NCBI RefSeq assembly: GCF_009663465.1
Contig: NZ_QXHU01000006.1
Coordinates: forward strand, 119,018 to 169,157
Origin: Riemerella anatipestifer
GTDB taxonomy: Bacteria > Bacteroidota > Bacteroidia > Flavobacteriales > Weeksellaceae
DNA length: 50,140 nt
Direction of reading: 5' to 3'
Both the position numbers and the translations under genes were made by a program. How positions within the stretch are numbered: the first letter of the stretch is position 1; every line of letters starts with the position of its first letter. The notes beneath the pieces were generated by a model, which was not told where the DNA came from, made no database searches, and saw only the letters and a program-made list of their open reading frames with translations. Positions 41,733 through 50,066 of the stretch are shown here, one piece after another.

Positions 41733-43004
41733 ATGGATATTTTTGATAGAATAAAACAAAATCCTGGTCCACTTGGTCAGTTTGCTGATTATGGAGAAGG
41801 CTATTTTGTGTTCCCAAAATTAGAAGGTCCTATAGGTCCTAGAATGAAATTTCAAGGTAAAGAAGTTATTTTTTGGAGTGCAAACGACTATTTAGGGCTT
41901 TGCAATCATCCAGAAGTAAAAGAAGCTGATGCCAAAGCAGCAGAGGAATACGGTATGTTTTACCCTATGGGAGCTAGAGCAATGTCTGGCGAAACACCTT
42001 ATCATCAGCAGTTGGAGCAAGAGTTGGCAGAGTTTGTAGGTAAAGAGGCTTCTTATTTGCTAAACTTTGGCTATCAAGGTATGGTATCCATTATAGATGC
42101 TTTGGTATCAAAAAATGATGTTATTGTTTACGATGTAGACTCTCACGCTTGTATTATAGATGGAGTTCGCCTTCATATGGGTAAGAGATTTACTTATCGC
42201 CACAATGATATAGAAAGTGTAGAGAAAAACCTACAAAGAGCTACAAAAGTAGCAGAAGAAACAGGTGGCGGTATTTTGCTGATTACAGAAGGTGTTTTCG
42301 GTATGAGAGGACAGCAAGGTAAACTGAAAGAAATAGCCGCTCTTAAAAAGAAATATAAATTTAGAATGTTGGTGGACGATGCTCACGGTTTTGGTACATT
42401 AGGTAAAACAGGAGCTGGAGCTGGAGAAGAGCAAGGGTGTCAAGATGAGATAGATGTTTATTTCTCTACTTTTGCAAAATCTATGGCAGGTTTTGGAGCG
42501 TTTGTAGCAGGAGATAAGGAGATTATCCGTTATTTAAAGTACAATATGCGTTCTCAAATTTTTGCAAAATCCCTTACTATGCCTATGGTTATAGGAGGTT
42601 TGAAAAGATTGGAGCTACTTAGAAGTCGTCCAGAGATTAAAGCTAAACTTTGGGAAAATGTAAATAAATTACAAAACGGTCTTAAAGAAAGAGGCTTTAA
42701 TCTAGGAGATACCAATACTTGTGTAACGCCTGTATTTATAGAGGGAAGCCCTGTGGAGGCTACCCTATTGGTAAAAGATTTAAGAGAGAATTATGGTATC
42801 TTTACTTCCGTAGTAGTTTATCCTGTGATTCCTAAAGGAATGATTTTACTAAGACTTATCCCTACGGCTTCTCATACAGATGCTGAAATTAACGAAACTA
42901 TTGCAGCGTTTGAAGCGATACACGATAAGTTGGTAAAAGGTTACTACAAGGAGCAAGAAAAACAACTTTTGGAAGAAAAAGGTTTTTCATTTAAACCTAT
43001 ATAA
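41733..43004 (+). CDS. Alpha-oxoamine synthase family PLP enzyme (serine palmitoyltransferase or cysteate acyltransferase type)
   Basis: A 423-residue PLP enzyme from ATG 41733. Landmarks are WSANDYLGLCNHP, GARAMSGETPYHQQLE, the cofactor region DSHACIIDGVRL, VDDAHGFGTLG with the PLP Asp and His, and the Schiff-base Lys in FSTFAKSMAGFG. It condenses an acyl thioester with an amino acid. In Bacteroidetes the close homologues make sphingolipid bases (serine palmitoyltransferase) or sulfonolipid bases (CapA/SulA type, using cysteate). I cannot separate these from sequence alone. Monocistronic with its own -7 box and terminator. Lipids made by it would go to the envelope. Confidence 0.8.
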   Translation: MDIFDRIKQNPGPLGQFADYGEGYFVFPKLEGPIGPRMKFQGKEVIFWSANDYLGLCNHPEVKEADAKAAEEYGMFYPMGARAMSGETPYHQQLEQELAEFVGKEASYLLNFGYQGMVSIIDALVSKNDVIVYDVDSHACIIDGVRLHMGKRFTYRHNDIESVEKNLQRATKVAEETGGGILLITEGVFGMRGQQGKLKEIAALKKKYKFRMLVDDAHGFGTLGKTGAGAGEEQGCQDEIDVYFSTFAKSMAGFGAFVAGDKEIIRYLKYNMRSQIFAKSLTMPMVIGGLKRLELLRSRPEIKAKLWENVNKLQNGLKERGFNLGDTNTCVTPVFIEGSPVEATLLVKDLRENYGIFTSVVVYPVIPKGMILLRLIPTASHTDAEINETIAAFEAIHDKLVKGYYKEQEKQLLEEKGFSFKPI

Positions 43005-43029
43005 GACTTATTGAAAATAGATATTTAAT

Positions 43030-43057
43030 AAGAGGGGCTTAATTAAAAGTCTCTCTT
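43030..43057 (+). terminator. Terminator of the alpha-oxoamine synthase gene
   Basis: AAGAGGGGCTT (43030-43040) pairs with AAGTCTCTCTT (43047-43057) with two G-U pairs around AATTAA, then TGTTTTTTG. Confidence 0.75.
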
Positions 43058-43103
43058 TGTTTTTTGTAAATGGAATTAAATCTTTCTAACAGATAAAAAT
43101 GAT

Positions 43104-43111
43104 TATCTTTG
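43104..43111 (+). promoter_or_regulatory. -7 box of the PhnA-like gene
   Basis: TATCTTTG, 22 bp before the ATG at 43134. Confidence 0.5.
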
Positions 43112-43133
43112 CAGTAAAATTAAATAAAGAATT

Positions 43134-43475
43134 ATGAGTGAAGTAGTTTTATGTCCTAAATGTAGTTCAGAGTTTACTTATCCACAAGATGATTTAATGG
43201 TGTGTTCACAATGTTTTCATGAGTGGAATCCAGCAGAAGTTTCAGCTTCTTCCGATGGAGAGAAAATATTAGATTCTAATGGTAATGAATTACAAGATGG
43301 TGATACTGTAGTAGTAATAAAAGATTTGCCAGTAAAAGGAGCGCCAAAACCAGTAAAGGCAGGGACTAAAGTAAAGAATATCAGACTAAATTATGATAGT
43401 GACCACAATATCAGTTGCAAAATAGACGGGTTTGGAGCTATGGGCTTGAAATCAGAGTTTGTGAGAAAGGCTTAA
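43134..43475 (+). CDS. PhnA/YjdM-like zinc-ribbon protein
   Basis: A 113-residue cytosolic protein with an N-terminal zinc ribbon (CPKC at 7-10 and CSQC at 28-31). A C-terminal PhnA/YjdM beta-barrel domain follows (DSNGNELQDGDTVVVIKDLP, KAGTKVKNIRL, CKIDGFGAMGLKSEFVRKA). Despite the historic name, this family is not clearly tied to phosphonate breakdown, and no phosphonate genes are nearby. It is monocistronic with a terminator that extends into the end of the convergent ABC ATPase gene. Confidence 0.85.
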   Translation: MSEVVLCPKCSSEFTYPQDDLMVCSQCFHEWNPAEVSASSDGEKILDSNGNELQDGDTVVVIKDLPVKGAPKPVKAGTKVKNIRLNYDSDHNISCKIDGFGAMGLKSEFVRKA

Positions 43476-43498
43476 AGTCAGAAATAATTAAAAAAATA

Positions 43499-43537
43499 CA
43501 GTGTAAGGAAGGATAAAATTAATCTAGACTTACACTG
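43499..43537 (+). terminator. Terminator of the PhnA-like gene, overlapping the convergent ABC gene
   Basis: CAGTGTAAG (43499-43507) pairs with CTTACACTG (43529-43537), followed by ATTTTTTTT. The second arm is inside the last codons of the minus-strand ABC ATPase gene (stop at 43521-43519). Confidence 0.75.
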
Positions 43538-44460
43538 ATTTTTTTTGCAGTTAATTCTGCTTCGGAGTACATAATGAGTTCTACATTCATAATATCAATT
43601 TTATTCCAATAGAATCCTCCAGAAAATCTACTTTCTAGTACCGTTGCAGTGTATGCTCCATTTAGGGATTCTTTGATTTCGTTAGGATAATAGAAGTTTT
43701 TGGAACATTGTAGAATTTCTTTCTGTTGTTCGGTTAGGATATTTACCTCTCCAAATAATTTGGCAACATAGCTGTTGCTAGGCTTTTTATATAGCTCTTG
43801 TGGTGTGCCATTTTGAACAATTTGCCCATCTTTTAAAATTAAAATTTCATCTAACCAAGGCATCACTTCCTGTAAATCGTGGGTAGAGATTAGAAGCGTG
43901 ATGTTTTGTTCTTTAACATAATCAAACAGTTTTTTTCTAATATCTATCGTTCTGGAAACATCTAAATTACTGAAAGGTTCGTCTAGTAGTAAGAGTTTTG
44001 GTAATAGAGAAAGGGCTCTTGCAATGGCAACTCTCTGTTGCTGTCCACCGCTTAGGAATTTGGGCTTTTTATCTATTTCATTACTAAGACCCACAATGTC
44101 TAATAGCTGATTGACTTTGTTCTTTTTCTCCTCAAGATTGATGTTAGAAATAAATTTACCTACATTATCATACACCGTTCCGTAAGGCATCAAATCGTAG
44201 TTTTGAGCCACCAATTTCATTTCTTTTTCACCAGGGACAATGTTGGCTTTTGGACCAAATAAGGGGTTGCCTTCAAAATAGATGTGTCCTTCTTGCCAGT
44301 CCATAAGACCGTAGATAAGACTTAGAAGAGTGGATTTTCCGCACCCGCTTTCTCCAGCTATGGCAATGATTTTCCCTTTCTCAAAACTCCAATTGAAATT
44401 AGTGAAAATAGAGCGTTCCGAATGGTACGAAAAAGATAGATTCTTTATTTCTAAAAACAT
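43519..44460 (-). CDS. ABC transporter ATP-binding protein (orphan)
   Basis: A 313-residue ABC ATPase. Walker A GESGCGKS (about 36-43), Q-loop VAQNYDLMPYGTVYDNV, signature LSGGQQQR and Walker B LLLLDEPFSNLD, followed by the H-loop STHD, are complete. The C-terminal 90 residues form an accessory domain like the regulatory/OB part of the CUT/FbpC/PotA type of importer ATPases. No permease or binding protein is adjacent, so the transport substrate is unknown. A TACTTTTG box at 44473-44466 lies only five bases before the ATG, suggesting a leaderless mRNA. Confidence 0.8.
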   Translation of the reverse strand: MFLEIKNLSFSYHSERSIFTNFNWSFEKGKIIAIAGESGCGKSTLLSLIYGLMDWQEGHIYFEGNPLFGPKANIVPGEKEMKLVAQNYDLMPYGTVYDNVGKFISNINLEEKKNKVNQLLDIVGLSNEIDKKPKFLSGGQQQRVAIARALSLLPKLLLLDEPFSNLDVSRTIDIRKKLFDYVKEQNITLLISTHDLQEVMPWLDEILILKDGQIVQNGTPQELYKKPSNSYVAKLFGEVNILTEQQKEILQCSKNFYYPNEIKESLNGAYTATVLESRFSGGFYWNKIDIMNVELIMYSEAELTAKKISVSLD

Positions 44461-44577
44461 AAGGGCAAAAGTAAGGATTTTTACCTTCGGAGATGAGGTT
44501 ATTGTAGGTTTTTGAGTGTTGAAATTTTATATTAGTTTCAAAACTCCTATTTTAGCGGTCTAATAGTTTTCTTGTAA

Positions 44578-46668
44578 TTGACTTTAGAAACTTCCATAGA
44601 ATACCTTAAAGGAGTAGGTCCAGAGCGGGCAAAACTCATCAAAAATCTGCTGGGAATAAGTACGGTGGAAGATTTGCTTACATTCTACCCAATAAGATAT
44701 TTAGATAAAAGCAGATTGTATAAAGTAGCAGATTTGCAGAAAAATGCAGATGTAGAGGTGCAATTAAAGGGCAAGATAAGAGAATTGCAAGAAGTGGTTT
44801 ATGGTAAGGGACAAAAGCGATTGTCTGCAAAATTCTACGATGAAACAGGCGTGATAGAACTGGTTTGGTTTAGATATACCAAATGGATGGTGGAGCAGAT
44901 GCCTATCAATAAAGAAGTATTTATTTTTGGTAAGGTCAATTGGTTTAATGGAGTTTTCTCTATGCCTCATCCAGAGATAGAGCTGGACGAGAAAAAGGCT
45001 TTATCTGAAACTTTATTGCCTATCTATTCAGGGAGTGAAAAACTTACCAAAAGAGGGGTTAATAATAAATTTTTCCAAACCATCATCAGGGAAGTTATTA
45101 AACAGACTTCTTTCTTTTTAGAAGAAAATTTGCCGAGTAATATCCTTAGCTCGCTTAAACTGATTGGTAGAAGAGAGGCTTATCAAAATATCCATTTTCC
45201 TCAAAATATAAAATGGATAGATGAGGCTAATAAACGCCTGAAATTTGAGGAAGCCTTTTTCTTTCAGCTGGGGTATGGTCTTAAAAAGCAATATCAAAAA
45301 GTATCCAATGTAGGGATTCCTTTTCCGTTAGTGGGAGATTATTTTAATAATTTTTATCAAAATAAATTACCCTTTGAACTCACTAATGCCCAAAAGCGAG
45401 TTCTGAAAGAGATTAGAAATGATATGAAAAAGCCTATCCAAATGAACAGGCTTTTGCAAGGCGATGTAGGCTCAGGTAAAACTATGGTGGCGTTGCTTTC
45501 AATGCTATTGGCGTTGGATAATGGGACACAAGCGTGCCTTATGGCTCCTACGGAAATTTTGGCTCAGCAACATTATAACAGCATAGTTGAACTTTTAGAA
45601 GGAACGAACATTGAAGTAAGGCTCTTAACAGGTTCTACAAAAAAATCGGAACGAAAAGACATTCACGAGGGATTAGAATCTGGGAGGTTGTCTATCTTGG
45701 TAGGAACTCACGCTATATTGGAAGATGCGGTTAAGTTTAAAAATTTGGGCTTGGGCATTATAGACGAGCAACATCGTTTTGGGGTGGCACAAAGAGCGAA
45801 ACTTTGGTCTAAAAATAAAATTCCACCGCATATTTTAATTATGACGGCAACGCCTATCCCTAGAACTTTAGCAATGAGTTTTTATTCGGATTTAGATGTC
45901 TCGGTAATAGATGAGTTGCCGATGGGAAGAAAGCCCATTATTACGGCTCATAGGAGAGAAAAAGACAGGCTCTCGGTTTATCAGTTCGCAAAGGAAGAAA
46001 TCCAAAAGGGAAGACAAATTTATTTTGTGTATCCGCTAATAGAAGAATCTGAGACTTTAGACTATAAAAACTTGATGGAAGGCTTTGAAATAGTACTAGA
46101 CTATTTTAAGGAATACGAAGTGACCATGCTACACGGCAAAATGAAACCTCACGAAAAAGATGAAGCGATGAATTATTTTGCTTCAGATAAGGCTCAAATT
46201 ATGGTGGCTACTACGGTTATAGAGGTTGGTGTAAATGTACCAAATGCTTCGGTAATGGTAATAGAAAGTGCCGAAAGGTTTGGGCTTTCACAGTTGCACC
46301 AGCTTAGAGGCAGAGTGGGACGAGGGGCAGAGCAGAGCTATTGTATTTTGATGTCCTCGGACAAACTATCCACGGAAGGGCGGAAACGAATTAAAACGAT
46401 GTGCGAAACCAATGACGGTTTTAAAATCTCGGAGGTAGATATGCAGCTTAGAGGTCCTGGGGATATATTGGGAACTCAACAAAGTGGTATTGTAGATTTT
46501 AAAAAGTTGGATTTAACTAAAGATGCTTCGGTAATTAAGGTAGCACAGAAAATAGTAACCCTATTGGTGCAAAGCGATCCTAATTTGACTCATCCTGCAC
46601 ACACTCAATTAAGAAATTACTACATAAAGCAATATAAAGGTAAAAACAAATGGGGAAAAATCAGTTGA
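44578..46668 (+). CDS. recG: ATP-dependent DNA helicase RecG
   Basis: A 696-residue RecG, which reverses stalled replication forks and branch-migrates Holliday junctions. An N-terminal wedge/OB domain (IEYLKGVGPERAKLIKNLLG, YPIRYLDKS) is followed by the SF2 helicase core. The core has LLQGDVGSGKT (Walker A), GIIDEQHRFGVAQR (DEQH box), MTATPIPRTLAMS (motif III) and LHQLRGRVGRGAEQSYC (motif VI). The start codon is TTG at 44578: an in-frame TAA directly precedes it and the next Met is deep inside the conserved fold. Its stop codon lies within the shared terminator hairpin. Confidence 0.93.
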   Translation: MTLETSIEYLKGVGPERAKLIKNLLGISTVEDLLTFYPIRYLDKSRLYKVADLQKNADVEVQLKGKIRELQEVVYGKGQKRLSAKFYDETGVIELVWFRYTKWMVEQMPINKEVFIFGKVNWFNGVFSMPHPEIELDEKKALSETLLPIYSGSEKLTKRGVNNKFFQTIIREVIKQTSFFLEENLPSNILSSLKLIGRREAYQNIHFPQNIKWIDEANKRLKFEEAFFFQLGYGLKKQYQKVSNVGIPFPLVGDYFNNFYQNKLPFELTNAQKRVLKEIRNDMKKPIQMNRLLQGDVGSGKTMVALLSMLLALDNGTQACLMAPTEILAQQHYNSIVELLEGTNIEVRLLTGSTKKSERKDIHEGLESGRLSILVGTHAILEDAVKFKNLGLGIIDEQHRFGVAQRAKLWSKNKIPPHILIMTATPIPRTLAMSFYSDLDVSVIDELPMGRKPIITAHRREKDRLSVYQFAKEEIQKGRQIYFVYPLIEESETLDYKNLMEGFEIVLDYFKEYEVTMLHGKMKPHEKDEAMNYFASDKAQIMVATTVIEVGVNVPNASVMVIESAERFGLSQLHQLRGRVGRGAEQSYCILMSSDKLSTEGRKRIKTMCETNDGFKISEVDMQLRGPGDILGTQQSGIVDFKKLDLTKDASVIKVAQKIVTLLVQSDPNLTHPAHTQLRNYYIKQYKGKNKWGKIS

Positions 46669-46678
46669 TTTTTCCCCA
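46651..46678. terminator. Bidirectional terminator between recG and lpdA
   Basis: A perfect 13-bp inverted repeat with arms TGGGGAAAAATCA and TGATTTTTCCCCA around a GT loop. The arms include A/T runs usable in both directions. The recG stop codon is inside it. Confidence 0.75.
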
Positions 46679-46707
46679 TTAACAGGTATTTTATTCTATA
46701 TAAATAA

Positions 46708-48111
46708 TTACATATGCAATGCTCTTTTCCCTGTAGCATCTAAAGCTGCTTCTTTAATAGCCTCTGTAAATGTTGGGTGAGCGTGAGAAATTCTTGAAAT
46801 ATCTTCGGCACTCGCACGGAACTCCATAGCTACCACAGCTTCTGCAATCATATCCGCAGCACGAGCTCCTATCATATGAACTCCTAAAATTTCGTCTGTT
46901 TTTTCATCAGCCAGTACCTTAATTAACCCATCGATATCTCCACTCGCACGGCTTCTACCCAAAGCTCTCATTGGGAAACTTCCCACTTTATAAGAAACGC
47001 CTTCTTCTTTAAGCTGTTCTTCTGTCTTTCCAACTCCAGCTACTTCTGGCCAAGTGTAAACCACTCCTGGTATTAGATTATAGTTGATATGAGGTTTTTG
47101 CCCTGCTAAAGTTTCTGCCACAAAAACACCCTCTTCTTCCGCCTTGTGAGCCAACATAGCTCCCTTAACCACATCACCAATCGCATAGATATTAGACACA
47201 TTAGTCTGAAGATGGTCGTTTACTTTTACTCTTCCTCGTTCGTCTAAGTCTACACCTGCATTTTCTAAGCCTAAACCTTCCGTATAAGGTCTTCTTCCTA
47301 CTGATACTAAGCAATAATCTCCCTCTACATTTACTTCTTCTCCTTTTTTATCTTTAGCCGTTACTACTACTGTATCGCCTTTTCTTTCCACTGCTGAAAC
47401 TGCTGTAGAAAGCATAAATTTCATTCCTTGTTTTTTAAGAACTTTTTGCAATTCTTTAGATAAAGAACCGTCCATTCCTGGGATAATTTTATCTAAATAC
47501 TCTACCACTGTTACCTCAGAACCTAGTCTTTTGTAAACAGAACCAAGCTCTAGCCCTATAACACCACCACCGATTACGATAAGGTGCTTAGGTATTTCTT
47601 TCAAATTAAGAGCCTCCGTAGAAGTTATTACTCTTTCTTTATCTAAACTAATGAAAGGCAAAGAAAACGGCTTAGACCCCGTAGCTATAATGGTATATTT
47701 AGACTCAATAGACTCTGTAGAGCCATCATTTTTTGTTACTTTAATTTTAGTTGCTGTTTCAAAACTTCCTACTCCTTCAAAAACCGTAATTTTGTTTTTG
47801 TCCATTAGGAAATTAATCCCTTTAGTTGTTTGTTCTACCACTTCGTTTTTTCTTTCTACCATTCTAGCCAAATCTGCTTTAGGCTCATTGATAACAATTC
47901 CGTGGTTTGCAAAGTTATGTTTAGCATTTTCAAAATGCTCCGAACTATCCAAAAGTGCCTTAGATGGAATACACCCTACATTAAGACACGTCCCTCCTAA
48001 GGTAGGGTATTTCTCTATAATAGCTGTTTTAAAACCTAATTGTGCACAACGAATAGCTGCCACATAACCTCCAGGTCCAGAACCGATAACAGTAACATCA
48101 AATTGACTCAT
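46708..48111 (-). CDS. lpdA: Dihydrolipoyl dehydrogenase
   Basis: A 467-residue E3 subunit that reoxidises dihydrolipoamide of 2-oxoacid dehydrogenase and glycine cleavage complexes with NAD+. The FAD GxGxxG is VIGSGPGGYVAA (9-20). The redox disulfide is GGTCLNVGCIPSK. The NAD site is IGGGVIGLELGSV, and the active-site His-Glu pair is AHPTFTEAIKEA near the C-terminus. It has a clear own promoter. No E1 or E2 genes are adjacent, suggesting it is shared among complexes. Confidence 0.95.
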   Translation of the reverse strand: MSQFDVTVIGSGPGGYVAAIRCAQLGFKTAIIEKYPTLGGTCLNVGCIPSKALLDSSEHFENAKHNFANHGIVINEPKADLARMVERKNEVVEQTTKGINFLMDKNKITVFEGVGSFETATKIKVTKNDGSTESIESKYTIIATGSKPFSLPFISLDKERVITSTEALNLKEIPKHLIVIGGGVIGLELGSVYKRLGSEVTVVEYLDKIIPGMDGSLSKELQKVLKKQGMKFMLSTAVSAVERKGDTVVVTAKDKKGEEVNVEGDYCLVSVGRRPYTEGLGLENAGVDLDERGRVKVNDHLQTNVSNIYAIGDVVKGAMLAHKAEEEGVFVAETLAGQKPHINYNLIPGVVYTWPEVAGVGKTEEQLKEEGVSYKVGSFPMRALGRSRASGDIDGLIKVLADEKTDEILGVHMIGARAADMIAEAVVAMEFRASAEDISRISHAHPTFTEAIKEAALDATGKRALHM

Positions 48112-48144
48112 TATAATTCAAATTTATTTTTGTTTTTATCCTGA

Positions 48145-48175
48145 CAAATGTACTAATTTTTATATGAACCACCAA
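48145..48175 (-). promoter_or_regulatory. Promoter of lpdA
   Basis: On the minus strand, TTG (48175-48173), a 20-base spacer and TACATTTG (48152-48145), 33 bp before the ATG at 48111. Confidence 0.7.
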
Positions 48176-48202
48176 CCCAGATATTCCGTAAGCCTAAAAC
48201 AA

Positions 48203-48228
48203 AAAAGGCGACTAATAAGCCACCTTTT
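48203..48228 (-). terminator. Terminator of the tandem PPK2 genes
   Basis: On the minus strand AAAAGGTGGCT and AGTCGCCTTTT form an 11-bp stem with G-U pairs around TATT, then TTG. It is 10 bp after the stop of the second PPK2 gene. Confidence 0.7.
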
Positions 48229-48238
48229 ACAAAACACC

Positions 48239-49045
48239 TTAATCTTCTAACTCTTCGTGAGTTATTATTTCCAAGTTTTTCGATTCATACGGAATTTTAT
48301 CCAATATATATTCTAATGCCTCTACCCTCGCCTTAGATTTTTTATTGGCTTTTAGTACCTTCCACGGTGCAATTTCTGTATCCGAAACCTCAAACATTTT
48401 TTCCTTATATTCTGTATAAACCTCCCATAAATCTAAAGCCTTAGCATCTACAGGGCTATACTTCCATTTTTTAAGAGGGTTTTCTATAATATCAGCAAAT
48501 CTCTTTGCTTGTTCTTCTTTTGAAATTGAGAAATACAATTTAAGCAAATAAATACCCGAGTTTACCAACATTTTTTCAAACTCATTGACTTGCGACATAA
48601 AAATATCATACTCTTCTTTTGTACAAAAATCATTAACGGGTTCTACTACTGCACGGTTGTACCAACTTCTATCAAAAAATACAATCTCCCCTGCTTTTGG
48701 CAACTGACTAATGTATCGCTGAAAATACCATTGACCTTGCTCCACCTCATTAGGCTTTGGAAGAGCAACCACACGATGCTCTCTAGGGTTAAGATGTTCG
48801 GTAATTCTTCTTATCGCTCCACCTTTACCAGCCGCATCTCTACCTTCAAAAATAATGATTACCTTCTGTTTATTTTCTACCACCCAATTTTGCATTTTGA
48901 TAAGCTCTTCTTGTAATTTAGCCAATCTTTTCTCGTACTTTATCGTACGCAATGCTTTGTCTGGATTAAGCGTATCTGACTGCAATAGAGCGTAAAGCCC
49001 CTTTTTAGTATCTAGTTTTTTATATTGTGTATCTGTAAGTTCCAT
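48239..49045 (-). CDS. ppk2: Polyphosphate kinase 2 family protein (second of tandem pair)
   Basis: A 268-residue single-domain PPK2. It uses polyphosphate to phosphorylate nucleoside diphosphates or monophosphates (or the reverse). Walker A FEGRDAAGKGG, the lid EHLNPREHRVVALPKP and Walker B VFFDRSWYNRAVVEPV are intact, as is the SISKEEQAKRF segment. It lies 18 bp after a clear paralogue, so both are expressed together. The two differ in N-terminal and C-terminal regions, which may mean different nucleotide preferences. Cytosolic. Confidence 0.9.
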   Translation of the reverse strand: MELTDTQYKKLDTKKGLYALLQSDTLNPDKALRTIKYEKRLAKLQEELIKMQNWVVENKQKVIIIFEGRDAAGKGGAIRRITEHLNPREHRVVALPKPNEVEQGQWYFQRYISQLPKAGEIVFFDRSWYNRAVVEPVNDFCTKEEYDIFMSQVNEFEKMLVNSGIYLLKLYFSISKEEQAKRFADIIENPLKKWKYSPVDAKALDLWEVYTEYKEKMFEVSDTEIAPWKVLKANKKSKARVEALEYILDKIPYESKNLEIITHEELED

Positions 49046-49063
49046 ATTGATGTTTATTTATAA

Positions 49064-49918
49064 TTAAAAGTCTATTTGCTTAATCATTCTAAAGTACCTT
49101 TGTACCACACTAGGGTCTGGGTTAAGAGAAACCTCATTCTCTCCTTTCCCTTCGTAATTAAACTGACTAAGCACATATCTTATCGCCTCTAGTCTTGCCC
49201 TCTTTTTATTATCAGACTTCACCACTACCCAAGGCGAAAAAGCATTGTGAGTTCTAGAAAACATCTGATTTTTATATTTCGTAAACTCGTCCCATAATTC
49301 CTGCCCTTTTTCATCTACGGGGCTGTATTTCCATTTTTTCAGCGGATTTTGAAGCCTACTATTAAAACGGAATAACTGTTCATCTTTGCTTACAGAAAAC
49401 CAAAATTTGATAATATGTGTCCCCGATTCGTAAAGCATATGCTCAAACTCTGGCACCTGCACCATATATTCCTCATATTGCTCTGGTGTACAGAATCCCA
49501 TCACAGGCTCTACCACCGCTCTATTATACCAACTTCTATCAAAGAAAACAATCTCACCAGAATTAGGAAGTTCTTTAATATATCTACGGAAATACCATTG
49601 TCCTCGCTCCACATCTGTAGGTTTATTAAGAGCTACAATACGCATAGCACGAGGGTTAAGATGTTCCGCAAAACGCTTAATAGTTCCTCCTTTACCAGAA
49701 GCATCTCTACCCTCAAAAATAATAGCGACTTTTTTACCCGTATTTTTAATCCAATTCTGAAGATTTACAAGTTCTGCTTGTAACAATTTTAATTCATCTT
49801 CATATTCTATTTTTTCTATAAGGGCAGCATATTTGGAATCTTCATCTTGATGCTTGTAGAGGTATTTCATCAAATCCCCTTTGGTCTTCATTTTCTCTAA
49901 ATCGGTCTTTGGTATCAT
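49064..49918 (-). CDS. ppk2: Polyphosphate kinase 2 family protein (first of tandem pair)
   Basis: A 284-residue PPK2 paralogue of the downstream gene. Walker A FEGRDASGKGG, lid AEHLNPRAMRIVALNKP and Walker B VFFDRSWYNRAVVEPVMGFC are conserved, followed by FWFSVSKDEQLFRF. It carries a C-terminal extension (EVSLNPDPSVVQRYFRMIKQ) that the other copy lacks. It heads the operon. Only a 7-of-8 match to the -7 box (TAACTTTA, about 49955 on the minus strand) is seen upstream. Confidence 0.9.
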   Translation of the reverse strand: MIPKTDLEKMKTKGDLMKYLYKHQDEDSKYAALIEKIEYEDELKLLQAELVNLQNWIKNTGKKVAIIFEGRDASGKGGTIKRFAEHLNPRAMRIVALNKPTDVERGQWYFRRYIKELPNSGEIVFFDRSWYNRAVVEPVMGFCTPEQYEEYMVQVPEFEHMLYESGTHIIKFWFSVSKDEQLFRFNSRLQNPLKKWKYSPVDEKGQELWDEFTKYKNQMFSRTHNAFSPWVVVKSDNKKRARLEAIRYVLSQFNYEGKGENEVSLNPDPSVVQRYFRMIKQIDF

Positions 49919-50027
49919 ATAATAATCCTACTTTTATTTTTCTCTATAAAGTTAAGATTATTTGGTTAAACATAAAAAGTTTATAAGATGATTTTTAACA
50001 GTAAGAAAAGGATTAAAAACAAAAAAA

Positions 50028-50049
50028 ACCTCTAGTTACTACTAGAGGT
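50028..50049 (-). terminator. Terminator of the tRNA-Asp transcript
   Basis: ACCTCTAGT and ACTAGAGGT form a perfect 9-bp stem with a 4-base loop. On the minus strand it is followed by TTTTTTTGTTTT. Confidence 0.75.
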
Positions 50050-50066
50050 TCTAACCATAAATACTG

